From assembly GCA_002733765.1 (NCBI GenBank), contig NVWU01000009.1, positions 62,001 to 126,000 on the forward strand: a stretch of 64,000 nt of DNA, in the 5' to 3' direction. Below are positions 38,069 to 47,072 of this stretch, piece after piece (the stretch's first letter is position 1; the number at the start of each line of letters is the position of its first letter). Both the position numbers and the translations under genes were made by a program. The notes under the pieces were generated by a model, which saw nothing but the letters and a program-made list of their open reading frames with translations, did no database searches and was not told where the DNA came from. Origin of the DNA: Colwellia sp. Its GTDB lineage: Bacteria; Pseudomonadota; Gammaproteobacteria; Enterobacterales; Alteromonadaceae.

Positions 38069-38698
38069 CTCAGTGTAGCGCGAAGCGCCTCAGCGTTCTC
38101 GGTGGTTGAAAAATATTATTAAGATATATTCATCACAGAGCACACAGAGCATACTACGTACTTACACAGAGAAGTGAAAAAAAAGGATATAGGTAAAATA
38201 AAATAGCTTTAAGTATTTTCTCAGTGTAGCGCGAAGCGCCTCAGCGTTCTCGGTGGTTGAAAAATATTATTAAGATATATTCATCACAGAGCATACTACG
38301 TACTTACACAGAGAAGTGAAAAAAAGGATATAGGTAAAATAAAATAGCTTTAAGTATTTTCTCAGTGTAGCGTGAAGCGCCTCAGCGTTCTCGGTGGTTG
38401 AAAAATATTATTAAGATATATATCACCACAGAGTACACAGAGGATACTACGTACTTACACAGAGAAGTGAAAAAAAAGGATATAGGTAAAATAAAATAGC
38501 TTTAAGTATTTTCTCAGTGTAGCGCGAAGCGCCTCAGTGTCCTCGGTGGTAAAAATGTTTTTAACAATATCGACTACAGAGCACACAAAGACTACGTACA
38601 CAGAGAATAAAAAGAAATAGCAAAGAAATAAAAGCAAAGAAAAATAGTTAAATATTTCCTCAGTATAGCGCGAAGTGCCTCTGTGTTCTCGGTGGTGA
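38069..38698. repeat. Tandem array, four units of about 150 bp plus a partial fifth
   Basis: Units begin at 38069, 38220, 38361, 38513 and 38659 (partial), each opening CTCAGTGTAGCGCGAAGCGCCTCAG-like and followed by TCTCGGTGGT, an AT-rich stretch, CACAGAG motifs, TACTACGTAC and CACAGAGAA. The first three units are nearly identical, the fourth is diverged, the fifth is truncated. Unit 2 lacks about 10 bp around a CACAGAG repeat. The CACAGAG ... CTCGGTGGT combination resembles a dispersed intergenic repeat family known from many bacteria. No real gene is encoded. Confidence 0.9.
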
Positions 38699-38741
38699 AT
38701 AAAGTCACTTATTTTAGTATTAGAAGAGTAATAAATTAAAA

Positions 38742-38804
38742 ATGTCATTCGAAATAATACGAGTACAAGATGGCTTATACCAATGTGAACGTTTAGGCAG
38801 CTAA
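38742..38804 (+). pseudogene. Short decayed frame resembling the wecC start
   Basis: The first 24 bases of this frame (ATGTCATTCGAAATAATACG onward) match the wecC remnant at 39634 at 20 of 24 positions, then diverge and stop after 20 residues. It may be a second copy of the same gene start on the other side of the HEPN/MNT pair, or chance. It is too short for certainty. Confidence 0.3.
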
Positions 38805-38807
38805 TAT

Positions 38808-39224
38808 ATGAAAAACACTCAAAAATATTACCAAAAGCGTTGGCAACAAAGATTTCAAAATTTTGAACGCGCTTTTTTACTTTTGGAACAAGCGGTAATC
38901 ATCCCTGCGCCATCTGTTGTTGAAAGGGCTGGTATGATACAGTTTTTTGAAATGGCATTTGAACTCGGCTGGAAAGTTTTAAAAGACTATCTGGAAGATG
39001 GTGGTTACTTAGTGAAAAGCCCACGTGAAGCTATTAAATTAGCTTTTCAACAAAGTATTGTTTCAAACGGAGAACAATGGCTACAAGCACTTAGTGATAG
39101 AAACTTAACCGTTCATATTTATAATGAAACACAAGCCGAGCTAATTGAAAATCATATACGTTGTGACTATTACCCGCTTCTTAGAGCTTTAAAAACAACG
39201 CTGGCAAAAGAATTAAATGAGTAA
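38808..39224 (+). CDS. HEPN-type nucleotidyltransferase substrate-binding protein (HI0074 family)
   Basis: A 138-residue all-helical protein of the HI0074/HEPN superfamily: RWQQRFQNFERAFLLLEQA at the start, FEMAFELGWKVLKDYLEDGG in the middle and SDRNLTVHIYNE, the place of the HEPN R-x4-6-H motif, here Arg-Asn-Leu-Thr-Val-His. It overlaps the MNT gene by 8 bp. HEPN-MNT pairs act as toxin-antitoxin systems in which the MNT enzyme AMPylates the HEPN RNase; this is known for relatives and inferred here. Confidence 0.85.
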   Translation: MKNTQKYYQKRWQQRFQNFERAFLLLEQAVIIPAPSVVERAGMIQFFEMAFELGWKVLKDYLEDGGYLVKSPREAIKLAFQQSIVSNGEQWLQALSDRNLTVHIYNETQAELIENHIRCDYYPLLRALKTTLAKELNE

Positions 39225-39537
39225 AAAGAAAGTTAATGAAGAGAAAACTGGTTTGCCAGAAGAAACACTTCAAAAAATAAGGCATGAACTGAATCAGTTT
39301 TCTGAAATAGAAAAAGCATGTATTTTTGGCTCAAGAGCCAAAGGAAATTTTAAATCAGGATCTGATATTGATATTGCTCTTTTTGGTGGAAAAATATCAT
39401 ATAAAATACTAAAAGAAGTTACTTATCAACTTAATGAAGAAACAACCATGCCCTATTTTTTTGACCTTGTTCATTATGAAAATATTAATAATAATGCCTT
39501 GATAACTCATATAAATGAGTTTGGTCTTCGCTTGTAA
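39217..39537 (+). CDS. Minimal nucleotidyltransferase (MNT) domain protein
   Basis: A 106-residue nucleotidyltransferase with the signature GSRAKGNFKSGSDIDIALFG, including both active-site Asp residues of the GS-x10-D-x-D motif; a third acidic residue falls in FFDLVHYE. It follows the HEPN gene with an 8-bp overlap. In HEPN-MNT modules the MNT partner neutralises the HEPN toxin by nucleotide addition. The pair lies between a repeat array and broken sugar genes, consistent with acquisition by transfer. Confidence 0.87.
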   Translation: MSKKKVNEEKTGLPEETLQKIRHELNQFSEIEKACIFGSRAKGNFKSGSDIDIALFGGKISYKILKEVTYQLNEETTMPYFFDLVHYENINNNALITHINEFGLRL

Positions 39538-39633
39538 TAAAGCTTGCCAACAAAATTTTGATGAACTAACAAATAATAAATTATAAAGTCGTCCTGAATT
39601 TGATTCAGGATCTAATAGATGAAGAAAATTAAA

Positions 39634-39718
39634 ATGTCATTTGAAACAATATCAGTAATAGGCTTGGTTATGTAGGCCTATCATTAGCAGCAGAATTTGG
39701 TGACAAATTTAAAACAAA
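39634..39718 (+). pseudogene. wecC: wecC remnant (UDP-ManNAc dehydrogenase N-terminus)
   Basis: Restoring one lost G near 39665 gives [21 protein letters not shown] followed by FGDKFKTN, a clear NAD-binding start of a WecC-type dehydrogenase. As it stands the frame stops at codon 14. The remaining 390 or so codons are gone; the sequence runs directly into the phosphomannomutase remnant. Its position downstream of wecB fits an ancestral wecB-wecC pair. Confidence 0.72.
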
Positions 39719-39730
39719 CTCCCTACTATA

Positions 39731-40113
39731 GATGCAGTGCTGCCCATGATTATGTTATTATTCGCCGCGGATAAAAAAGGCATTGCAAAATTAGTTATAG
39801 GTCTACCTAAACGTTTTACTTATAGTGATCGTATTCAAAACCTTGCCACAGAAAAGAGTAAACAAATTATAGAACAAGGTGAAAAGCAGCCAGAGGCACT
39901 ATTAGAAAAGTTAGGTTTTTTCCCACTTTAATTATGTTGCAATCGAGTTGATTGATGTAACAGATGGCTTAAGAATTACTTTAACCAATAATATGATATT
40001 TCATCTGCGTCCATCAGGTAATGCACCAGAGTTAAGAAGCTAAAAATATTAAAGCAGCAAATGAAATTTGTACGCAAGTATTAGCTCGAATCCAAGGTTT
40101 AATTCAAAGTTAA
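39731..40113 (+). pseudogene. manB: Phosphomannomutase C-terminal remnant
   Basis: Three pieces in different frames rebuild the C-terminal end of a CpsG/ManB-type phosphomannomutase: DAVLPMIMLLFAADKKGIAK ... PKRFTYSDRIQNLATEKS (39731-39931), then [17 protein letters not shown] ... [12 protein letters not shown], the phosphate-binding loop, then AANEICTQVLARIQGLIQS to the stop. The N-terminal catalytic part is missing. Phosphomannomutase makes mannose-1-phosphate for GDP-mannose, the precursor used by Gmd just downstream. Confidence 0.8.
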
Positions 40114-40117
40114 CAAT

Positions 40118-40603
40118 ATGCTGCCATTAGAAACTTTTAAAAAAATCATAGCTTCAACACCATTAATATCTATCGATTTAATTGTGAAAAATAAGTTAGG
40201 ACAAGTGCTGCTAGGTAAAAGAAATAACAGGCCAGCTAAAGGTTTTTGGTTTGTACCCGGTGGGAGAATCCTGAAAGACGAAACCTTTAAAAAAGCATAT
40301 GCTCGCTTATTAAATGAAGAGTTAGGTATTTTAAATAAAAATAAGGCAGTAAAATTTATAGGTAATTATCAGCATTTTTATCAAGATAACTTTTCAACGG
40401 AAAACTTTACTACACACTATGTAGTAATGGCTTATGAAATTAACTTTGTTGGTGATATTAGTCAATTATCTCAAGAACAACATAATAAATATCGGTGGTT
40501 TGAACTAGACCAATTATTAAATGATGAAAAAGTACATAAACACACAAAATGGTACTTTCAGCCGAATAAACAAGCAGATAAAAAAATAGTGATAAGATCT
40601 TAA
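40118..40603 (+). CDS. gmm: GDP-mannose mannosyl hydrolase (Nudix)
   Basis: A 161-residue Gmm/WcaH-type Nudix enzyme: FWFVPGGRILKDETFKKAYARLLNEELGI is the modified Nudix box with one residue less than the standard pattern, as known for GDP-mannose hydrolases. The start LETFKKIIASTPLISIDLIV is typical. It cleaves GDP-mannose or GDP-fucose to sugar plus GDP, perhaps to adjust nucleotide sugar levels. It begins 4 bp after the manB remnant. Confidence 0.88.
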   Translation: MLPLETFKKIIASTPLISIDLIVKNKLGQVLLGKRNNRPAKGFWFVPGGRILKDETFKKAYARLLNEELGILNKNKAVKFIGNYQHFYQDNFSTENFTTHYVVMAYEINFVGDISQLSQEQHNKYRWFELDQLLNDEKVHKHTKWYFQPNKQADKKIVIRS

Positions 40604-40769
40604 AGATCTTTATCAACGAATACGTTGATTACCCTAATTATAGATAAAGAAAATACCTTAAAGGTTTTGAAATTAGTTTCATTAGCGAAATTAGCTGACA
40701 GAGCTCATTACTTTGTTCTTTAAAAGTAAAAGAATAGCTGGCAAATATTGAATAAATAGGATTTAAAAA

Positions 40770-41897
40770 ATGTCAAAAAATAAAATAGCATTAATAACAG
40801 GTGTAACCGGCCAAGATGGCTCATACCTTGCTGAGCTTTTATTAGAAAAAGGTTACGAAGTTCATGGCATCAAACGCCGTGCGTCATCGCTAAATACTGA
40901 AAGAGTGGATCATATTTATCAAGACAACCATGAGAAGAATCAAAATTTTTTCTTACATTATGGTGACTTAACAGACTCGTCAAATTTAACGCGTATTATA
41001 AAAGATGTTCAACCTGATGAAGTATATAACTTAGGCGCACAATCACATGTTGCGGTATCATTTGAATGCCCTGAATATACTGCTGATGTAGATGCAATGG
41101 GTACATTGCGTTTACTCGAGGCAATACGTTTTTTAGGCATGGAAAAAACAACAAAATTCTATCAAGCATCTACTTCTGAGCTTTATGGTGAAGTACAAGA
41201 AATACCTCAAAAAGAAACTACACCATTTCACCCTCGTTCACCTTATGCCGTTGCTAAAATGTATGCATATTGGATAGTTGTTAATTATCGTGAATCATAT
41301 GGTATGTATGCTTGTAACGGCATTTTATTTAACCATGAATCGCCCCGTCGAGGTGAAACCTTTGTTACTCGTAAAATTACGCGTGCTATTGCTAATATCT
41401 CGCAAGGTTTAGAGAAATGTTTATTTCTAGGTAATATGGATGCCCTACGTGACTGGGGTCATGCTAAAGATTACGTTCGTATGCAATGGATGATGCTACA
41501 GCAAGAAAAAGCCGACGACTTTGTTATTGCAACAGGCAAGCAAATTTCAGTGCGTGAATTTGTTACCTTATCAGCCAAAGAGGCCGGAATAGAACTTGAA
41601 TTTACCGGTGAAGGCCTAAAGGAAATTGCAACGGTTAAATCGATTTCAGGCGACAACGCACCTGCATTAAAAGTAGGTGATGTTATTGTTAAAGTTGATC
41701 CTCGTTATTTCCGGCCAGCAGAAGTTGAAACTTTACTTGGTGATCCTTCAAAAGCAAAAGCTAAATTGGGCTGGACACCAGAAATTACAGTCGAAGAAAT
41801 GTGTGCTGAGATGGTAGAAAACGATCTTAATAAAGCTAAACAACATGCTATTTTAAAAGAACACGGCTACAACATAGCAGTAACCGTTGAGAGCTGA
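40770..41897 (+). CDS. gmd: GDP-mannose 4,6-dehydratase
   Basis: A 375-residue Gmd with [23 protein letters not shown], the NADP-contacting RRASS, the catalytic Thr-Glu ([10 protein letters not shown]) and Tyr/Lys in [12 protein letters not shown], and [17 protein letters not shown]. It converts GDP-D-mannose to GDP-4-keto-6-deoxymannose, the first step to GDP-L-fucose. Good ribosome binding site (AGGA). It is followed after 198 bp by fcl, which finishes the pathway. Confidence 0.96.
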   Translation: MSKNKIALITGVTGQDGSYLAELLLEKGYEVHGIKRRASSLNTERVDHIYQDNHEKNQNFFLHYGDLTDSSNLTRIIKDVQPDEVYNLGAQSHVAVSFECPEYTADVDAMGTLRLLEAIRFLGMEKTTKFYQASTSELYGEVQEIPQKETTPFHPRSPYAVAKMYAYWIVVNYRESYGMYACNGILFNHESPRRGETFVTRKITRAIANISQGLEKCLFLGNMDALRDWGHAKDYVRMQWMMLQQEKADDFVIATGKQISVREFVTLSAKEAGIELEFTGEGLKEIATVKSISGDNAPALKVGDVIVKVDPRYFRPAEVETLLGDPSKAKAKLGWTPEITVEEMCAEMVENDLNKAKQHAILKEHGYNIAVTVES

Positions 41898-41902
41898 TTT
41901 GT

Positions 41903-42055
41903 CCACAAAGAGAACTGAATGAGAAAATAATGAGACGCTACGCTTAAAGAAAATCAAACATTTGGCTGAACTTTTTTACTCAATTTTTCTTTAAGTTTTT
42001 TAAACAGTTTTGATCTTCTCATTCATTCCTCATTTTTTTCTCTCTGTGAGATGAT
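41903..42055. repeat. Imperfect inverted repeat between gmd and fcl
   Basis: The left side (CACAAAGAGA ... GAATGAGAAAATAATGAG ... CTTAAAGAAAA) and the reverse complement of the right side (CACAGAGAGA ... GAATGAATGAGAAG ... CTTAAAGAAAAA) share blocks in the same order, giving a loose palindrome of about 150 bp. The CACAGAGAGA terminus recalls the CACAGAGAA motif of the 38-kb array. It fits a small decayed intergenic element. Confidence 0.4.
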
Positions 42056-42095
42056 GTTTTAAGGTTTTTTAAAGTTAGTATTAGTTAAGGTTTAT

Positions 42096-43064
42096 ATGGA
42101 TAACAAAAAAAGAGTATTTATAGCAGGGCATAATGGCATGGTTGGTTCAGCCATAATTCGTCAATTGAGTAAAATAGATAAGATAGAGTTAATTACTCGC
42201 TCACGTCAAGAACTCGATTTAACCAATCAGCAAGCGGTCCTTGAATTTTTTCAAACTGAAAAAATAGACCAAGTTTATTTAGCTGCGGCAAAAGTGGGCG
42301 GTATAGTTGCTAATAATACTTACCCGGCTGACTTTATTTACCAAAACTTAATGATCCAATGCAATATCATTAACAGTGCGCATCTAGCTGATATTCAACA
42401 GTTACTATTTTTGGGCTCATCTTGTATTTACCCTAAGTTAGCCGAACAACCAATGCAAGAAACGGCATTGTTAACAGGCACGTTAGAAGAAACTAATGAA
42501 CCTTACGCTATAGCAAAAATTGCAGGCATAAAGTTATGCGAAAGCTATAACCGCCAATATGGTCGTGATTACCGCAGCGTAATGCCAACCAACTTATATG
42601 GTGCACATGATAATTTTCACCCTGAGAACAGCCATGTAATTCCTGCATTGATACGCCGTTTTCATGAAGCTAAAGTAAATGGTGATAAAGAAGTAGTTGC
42701 ATGGGGTAGTGGTAAGCCGATGCGTGAATTCTTATATGTTGATGATATGGCAGCCGCCTCAATTCATGTTATGAATTTAGATAAAATTACATACGATGAA
42801 AATACTGAACCTATGCTGAGCCATATCAATGTTGGGACTGGAGTTGATTGTACTATTCGTGGATTAGTCGAAACTGTTGCTAAAGTTGTAGGCTTTGAAG
42901 GTGAAATTAAGTTTGATGTAACCAAACCAGATGGCGCACCAAGAAAGTTGATGAATGTAGATAGGCTTAAATCATTGGGTTGGGAGTATTCGGTTTCATT
43001 AGAAGATGGATTGACATTAGCTTATCAATGGTTTAGTGATAATAAGGATAAATTTAGAGGTTAG
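42096..43064 (+). CDS. fcl: GDP-L-fucose synthase
   Basis: A 322-residue Fcl/Wca[15 protein letters not shown] at the start, [21 protein letters not shown], the catalytic Ser in [13 protein letters not shown], Tyr and Lys in [13 protein letters not shown], then [28 protein letters not shown]. It epimerises and reduces GDP-4-keto-6-deoxymannose to GDP-L-fucose, the donor for the two fucosyltransferases downstream. Confidence 0.96.
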   Translation: MDNKKRVFIAGHNGMVGSAIIRQLSKIDKIELITRSRQELDLTNQQAVLEFFQTEKIDQVYLAAAKVGGIVANNTYPADFIYQNLMIQCNIINSAHLADIQQLLFLGSSCIYPKLAEQPMQETALLTGTLEETNEPYAIAKIAGIKLCESYNRQYGRDYRSVMPTNLYGAHDNFHPENSHVIPALIRRFHEAKVNGDKEVVAWGSGKPMREFLYVDDMAAASIHVMNLDKITYDENTEPMLSHINVGTGVDCTIRGLVETVAKVVGFEGEIKFDVTKPDGAPRKLMNVDRLKSLGWEYSVSLEDGLTLAYQWFSDNKDKFRG

Positions 43065-43374
43065 ATCGAATAACATCTCAGGATCTATTTTTTGTAAGTG
43101 AGCTATTATTTAAATATTTCTAGTTCGTTTTTGGGGGCTTGGTGGTTCGTAAATTTGCACTTAATTAAATATATTAAACACTACGAAAAAATAATTTTTA
43201 TATCAACAGTATGAATGCTTGATCAAAGGAATATCTGAATTGGAACATAATAACCATTTAATAAAAATAGAGCGTTTTATATTTGTTAAAAAGAATAAAC
43301 ATTTTAATAAGAGCAATTCTCTCTCAGAAATAATATGCCATGTTATATCAAATTTAAAGTTGGTTGATTAATAT
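43065..43374. other. Intergenic region after fcl, 310 bp
   Basis: Very AT-rich. An open stretch without ATG ends at 43371 (SLSEIICHVISNLKLVD) and may be the 3' tail of a lost gene or a small TTG-started frame (43240); no family recognised. The next gene begins 4 bp later. The composition shift from here to about 53.6 kb marks the strain-variable part of the locus. Confidence 0.4.
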
Positions 43375-44088
43375 ATGCTGAAGATTAGGCTGTTAAATGG
43401 TGGGTTAGGTAATCAAATATTCCAAACTAGTCATGCATTTCGCGAAGGTATCAGTGTAGGCATTTTTTTTGACCGTAAAAGGGCTTTATCTAAAGAGGTT
43501 AAAAAACTATATAAGGTTTGTTTTGATTTTTCAAAAATTCCAATTTTAAGAAATATTCTCTACTATTTTTGGCATGAAACAGCGACTGTTAGTTGTAAAA
43601 AATATGCTTTTATAGAATTATTTTCAGGGTACAGTTTGAATTCCAATTATATAGACTTACCTTTTTCAAAGGAAATTGAAAAGCTATTTGAAATATCAAA
43701 GCCATTAAGTAAGATCTCAACACTACACCTAAGGTTAACTGATTATGTTCAATTAGGAAGAGGCACGCTATCTAATAAACATACAATACCTGATCTCCAT
43801 TATTTTAAAATATTGAAGACTGATGCCCCTGAATCTGAAGAGGTTCAGTCTCTAATAAATGAGTTTGGGTTTAAGTTAGACTGTAAAGAGCCAATCGACG
43901 ATTGGTGCGATATTATATCTTCAGATGAAGTTGTGTGTAGTAACTCCACATTTAGTATATCTGCTGCTCTTATAGGGCAAATTCTATATGGAAACACTTT
44001 TTACGTCCCTTCTCAGCCGGAGGTTGAGTTTAGGCATGAAGCTCTTATGAAGTACAATGATAGTTTTTACAGGGTTAAAGTGGTTTAG
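43375..44088 (+). CDS. GT11-like alpha-1,2-fucosyltransferase
   Basis: A 237-residue protein with the GT11 features: KIRLLNGGLGNQIFQ at the N-terminus, a HLRLTDYV segment in place of the HxRRxD GDP-fucose motif, and CSNSTFSISAALIG near the C-terminus. It is somewhat short for the family (usually about 280-300 residues) and has a Leu in place of the second Arg. With gmd-fcl upstream, a fucosyltransferase role is plausible. Linkage and acceptor are unknown. Confidence 0.72.
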   Translation: MLKIRLLNGGLGNQIFQTSHAFREGISVGIFFDRKRALSKEVKKLYKVCFDFSKIPILRNILYYFWHETATVSCKKYAFIELFSGYSLNSNYIDLPFSKEIEKLFEISKPLSKISTLHLRLTDYVQLGRGTLSNKHTIPDLHYFKILKTDAPESEEVQSLINEFGFKLDCKEPIDDWCDIISSDEVVCSNSTFSISAALIGQILYGNTFYVPSQPEVEFRHEALMKYNDSFYRVKVV

Positions 44089-44129
44089 CCCCGTTTCAGG
44101 TGTATTTCAATAGTTATACGTTAACTATT

Positions 44130-44160
44130 TATAAGAAAGATATCAATTTTCTTTCTTATA
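44130..44160 (+). terminator. AT-rich hairpin after the GT11 gene
   Basis: TATAAGAAAG (44130-44139) pairs with CTTTCTTATA (44151-44160). There is no T-run on the plus strand, so it is at most a weak terminator or an RNA stabiliser. Confidence 0.35.
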
Positions 44161-44262
44161 GTGGCTGGATATGTGGCTGGTTGCCACTCAATTAAAATAA
44201 AGGTAATAGCAACAGTCGCTAGCTAGGCATAAATGATTTACTACACAGTTTAAAGGATCAAA

Positions 44263-44985
44263 ATGATTATTTTGCATAAATATAAATTGATATTTATAAA
44301 GACAACAAAAACAGCAGGAACAAGTTTAGAAATATTCCTTTCTCAATTTTCTGATGAAAATGACATAGTTACACCTGAATCAGATTTCGGTGATGAAACC
44401 CCTGAACACACCCCAAAAAACTATAGAGGATATTTTAACCCCTTACCTGAATTATTTGATTATAAAAACCTAAAAATGTTCTATGGGCATACATATAAAG
44501 ATTTAATAAAAAAAATAAAGTTTCACGGTCATATGCCATCTGTTTCTGTCCGAAATAGAATCGGTGAAAATGTTTGGAATAATTATTATAAAATAGCTGT
44601 AGAGCGCAACCCGTGGGATAAAACGGTATCTTTATATCATATGTATAAAAAAAGAAATGATTTGTGTGATTTATCTTTTTCAGACTTCTTGAGTCTTGGG
44701 CGTTACCCAAAAGATGATTATAGGTATTTAGATAAAAATGATAACTTGCTTGTAGATAAAGTCATAAAATATGAAAACCTAAATGAGGGGTTAAAAGATG
44801 CTTTTGATAAAGTAGGAATTCCTTTTGAAGGCTTAACATCAAAAGCAAAAAGTAATTATAGAAAAGATAAAAAGCATTATTCGACTTATTACAATGAGAA
44901 TGACAAAGAAATAGTAAAAAAAATATTTCAAAAAGAGATAAACCTTTTTAATTATAAATTTGAAACTAAAGAAAGTAGTCAATAG
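44263..44985 (+). CDS. Sulfotransferase family protein (polysaccharide sulfation)
   Basis: A 240-residue protein with a PAPS-binding start FIKTTKTAGTSLEIFLS (5'-phosphosulfate loop) and VERNPWDKTVSLYHMY (3'-phosphate site with the Arg-x6-Ser pattern). It is cytoplasmic, with no membrane helix. It would move sulfate from PAPS to a sugar hydroxyl. Its place among fucosyltransferases suggests a glycan acceptor; this is inference. It has its own gap upstream (174 bp) and AT-rich codon usage like its neighbours. Confidence 0.8.
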   Translation: MIILHKYKLIFIKTTKTAGTSLEIFLSQFSDENDIVTPESDFGDETPEHTPKNYRGYFNPLPELFDYKNLKMFYGHTYKDLIKKIKFHGHMPSVSVRNRIGENVWNNYYKIAVERNPWDKTVSLYHMYKKRNDLCDLSFSDFLSLGRYPKDDYRYLDKNDNLLVDKVIKYENLNEGLKDAFDKVGIPFEGLTSKAKSNYRKDKKHYSTYYNENDKEIVKKIFQKEINLFNYKFETKESSQ

Positions 44986-45094
44986 ACAACTTATAATAAA
45001 ATTGAAATGTGGAAATACTAAAAATAATGAATACCCATTATTCAAAAGGTGTTAGTTCAAACATAAATGCTTATGCCTTAAAGAGCCTTAAAAA

Positions 45095-46291
45095 GTGAAG
45101 CTTATTTTTAAGCTAATACCCATCTTGTTTAATATTGTCCTGTCTATCTTGATCGTAAGATACACGGTTGAAAAATTTTCGATCAGTACTTATGGTATTT
45201 GGGGGGTCTTATTATCATATCGAATGATTATAAGTATCGCCCTTTTAAATATGGATAATTTCCTATTGCTGGAAAGGCTAAGAAAGAAGAAGGAATATGA
45301 GATATCATCTTCTGACATCTTAGGCTTGAATTTAATGTATTTATTTTTTGAAATTACCATTATTTTTATGGTCTGCTTTACTTACGAGATAGATATTTTT
45401 TCTACATTTTTTATTGTTTGTATCGGGGTATTTGAGCGTACATTTATTAATTCATCTCGGGGTTTAATTATTGAAGATAAAGGGAAATATATTCCTGTGG
45501 TAGAAATCACTTCAAATTTAACCTATTTTTCTTTTCTCGTATTTACAGAAAGTATCACCTTAACTTCCATCGCGGCTGGTTTTTTTCTATCGCAGTTTGT
45601 TAAAGTTTTGCTTTCTCTATATATCATCCGAGATGATATTGATATTTTTGTGAAGCCAAAGATAAATGTAAAACTTCTCCACGATATATTCTTATCATCC
45701 GGAGGTGCAGTGTTGCAATTATTTAGAATCCGTGGTTTGACATCAATAAGTATTATACTGCTTGAGCGACTTGTATCCTCTGAATCTGCTGCTATTTGGC
45801 GAATATTGCAGAGATGCCCACAAGTGCTTGGGAAGTCATTGGATACATTTACTTCTATATATAAAAATAAATTAACGCAAGAATTAGAATCTCAAAAGTG
45901 GCTTTATACTAAATTTACATTACTATTGATGCTTATAATGATATCTTTTTCATTTGTGAATTTTTATATCTCAGAATTAATATTTTCACTTGATATTCCT
46001 GAAGTATATTACCTTCCATCGATATTTATATCTCTTAGTTTTGTCGCTCTTCAGTGCCGAAAATTTATAAAAATATTTCTTGATTTTAGAGGCGAATTTA
46101 ATGCTTTGTGGAAAAATTCCTTAATATTTGTCTCTATGCAGTATGGTTTGCTTCTTTTCTTTAGTACGATTTATGATGGACTGAATGGGTTTCTTATATC
46201 TTGGGTTTTAATACTAATAATTGATGTGTTTTTTCTCCTGTCTTATATAAAGTTTTTTAAGAAAAAAGAGTTTTGTAATGAAAAATATTAA
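45095..46291 (+). CDS. wzx: Wzx-like oligosaccharide flippase
   Basis: A 398-residue integral membrane protein with about 12 hydrophobic spans, beginning LIFKLIPILFNIVLSILIVRYTVEKF and continuing STYGIWGVLLSYR, the style of the polysaccharide-transporter/MATE-like flippases. It would turn the undecaprenyl-linked repeat unit to the periplasm. GTG start with weak ribosome binding site. It overlaps the next glycosyltransferase gene by 14 bp. Sequence conservation in Wzx is low, so the call rests on topology, N-terminus and context. Confidence 0.78.
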   Translation: MKLIFKLIPILFNIVLSILIVRYTVEKFSISTYGIWGVLLSYRMIISIALLNMDNFLLLERLRKKKEYEISSSDILGLNLMYLFFEITIIFMVCFTYEIDIFSTFFIVCIGVFERTFINSSRGLIIEDKGKYIPVVEITSNLTYFSFLVFTESITLTSIAAGFFLSQFVKVLLSLYIIRDDIDIFVKPKINVKLLHDIFLSSGGAVLQLFRIRGLTSISIILLERLVSSESAAIWRILQRCPQVLGKSLDTFTSIYKNKLTQELESQKWLYTKFTLLLMLIMISFSFVNFYISELIFSLDIPEVYYLPSIFISLSFVALQCRKFIKIFLDFRGEFNALWKNSLIFVSMQYGLLLFFSTIYDGLNGFLISWVLILIIDVFFLLSYIKFFKKKEFCNEKY

Positions 46292-47072
46292 ATATTCTAT
46301 AATAATTCCATCAAATAAAATGGATAGTTATCTCGTAAAAGCGATTAATAGCGTGCTAGATGATGTTGTTCAAGAGGATGCAGTAGAGGTCGTTCTCGTT
46401 GTTAATGGCTGTAATAAAGATAATATCTCAGATAAACTTAAGCGTATTTATACTGATGTTGAAAAAATTATAATTACTAAATCTAACGCAATGGAGATAT
46501 CAACAGCGTTAAATGAAGGTATTGAAAGTTCATGCGGAAATATTTTAATCCGGTTTGATTCTGATGATATTTGGGTAAAAGGTAGATTTAATGAAATTGT
46601 GTCATCAGTGCAGAGTAGCAAAAGTGAATTTATTTTTGGGACGTCTCTTTATGACATCATTGATAGTGAGGGACAATTTTCACGCCATGGCAGGCCGCCG
46701 CTAGATAAGGATAAATTCATTAAACGGCCATTTAAATCTTTTACTGCTCACCCAGCTATATTTTTCAGCCGAACATTATTTGAATTAGTCCGCTATAAAC
46801 CTGAGTATGCTGGAATAGAAGATGTATTATTTATGCACGAAATATTAAGTTTGGATTGTGTTAATTTGATGGTTATTGATAAACCGTTAATAAATTACCG
46901 TATACATGAAGAACAATATACGTCAGTGAATAAAAATAATCAAAAAATTAGGCTCGCAAAATATTTTCACAACAACTTGTTTTTTTATGAGAAAGTAATT
47001 CTTTACATAATAAATAAAAAGATTTTTACAAAAGGCTTTACACAAGCATTAATATTGAGTTTGAAGTTATGA
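46278..47072 (+). CDS. Family 2 glycosyltransferase
   Basis: A 264-residue GT-A fold enzyme: YSIIIPSNKMDSYLVKAINSVL at the start, the metal/nucleotide motif RFDSDDIW near residue 95, and a conserved acceptor-side region with GIEDVLFMHEI. It has no membrane segment. It overlaps wzx by 14 bp upstream and the next transferase by 4 bp, so the three are translationally coupled. Sugar specificity cannot be read. Confidence 0.85.
   Translation: MKNIKYSIIIPSNKMDSYLVKAINSVLDDVVQEDAVEVVLVVNGCNKDNISDKLKRIYTDVEKIIITKSNAMEISTALNEGIESSCGNILIRFDSDDIWVKGRFNEIVSSVQSSKSEFIFGTSLYDIIDSEGQFSRHGRPPLDKDKFIKRPFKSFTAHPAIFFSRTLFELVRYKPEYAGIEDVLFMHEILSLDCVNLMVIDKPLINYRIHEEQYTSVNKNNQKIRLAKYFHNNLFFYEKVILYIINKKIFTKGFTQALILSLKL

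Noticed and set aside
38069-38698. CRISPR array
   Set aside because: The units are about 150 bp, nearly identical throughout and directly adjoining; there are no short repeats with unique spacers and no cas genes nearby.
38455-38748. Minus-strand open frame of 97 codons in the repeat array
   Set aside because: Its peptide (HHREHRGTSRYTEE, TEDTEALRATLRK) is simply translated repeat and follows the repeat period.
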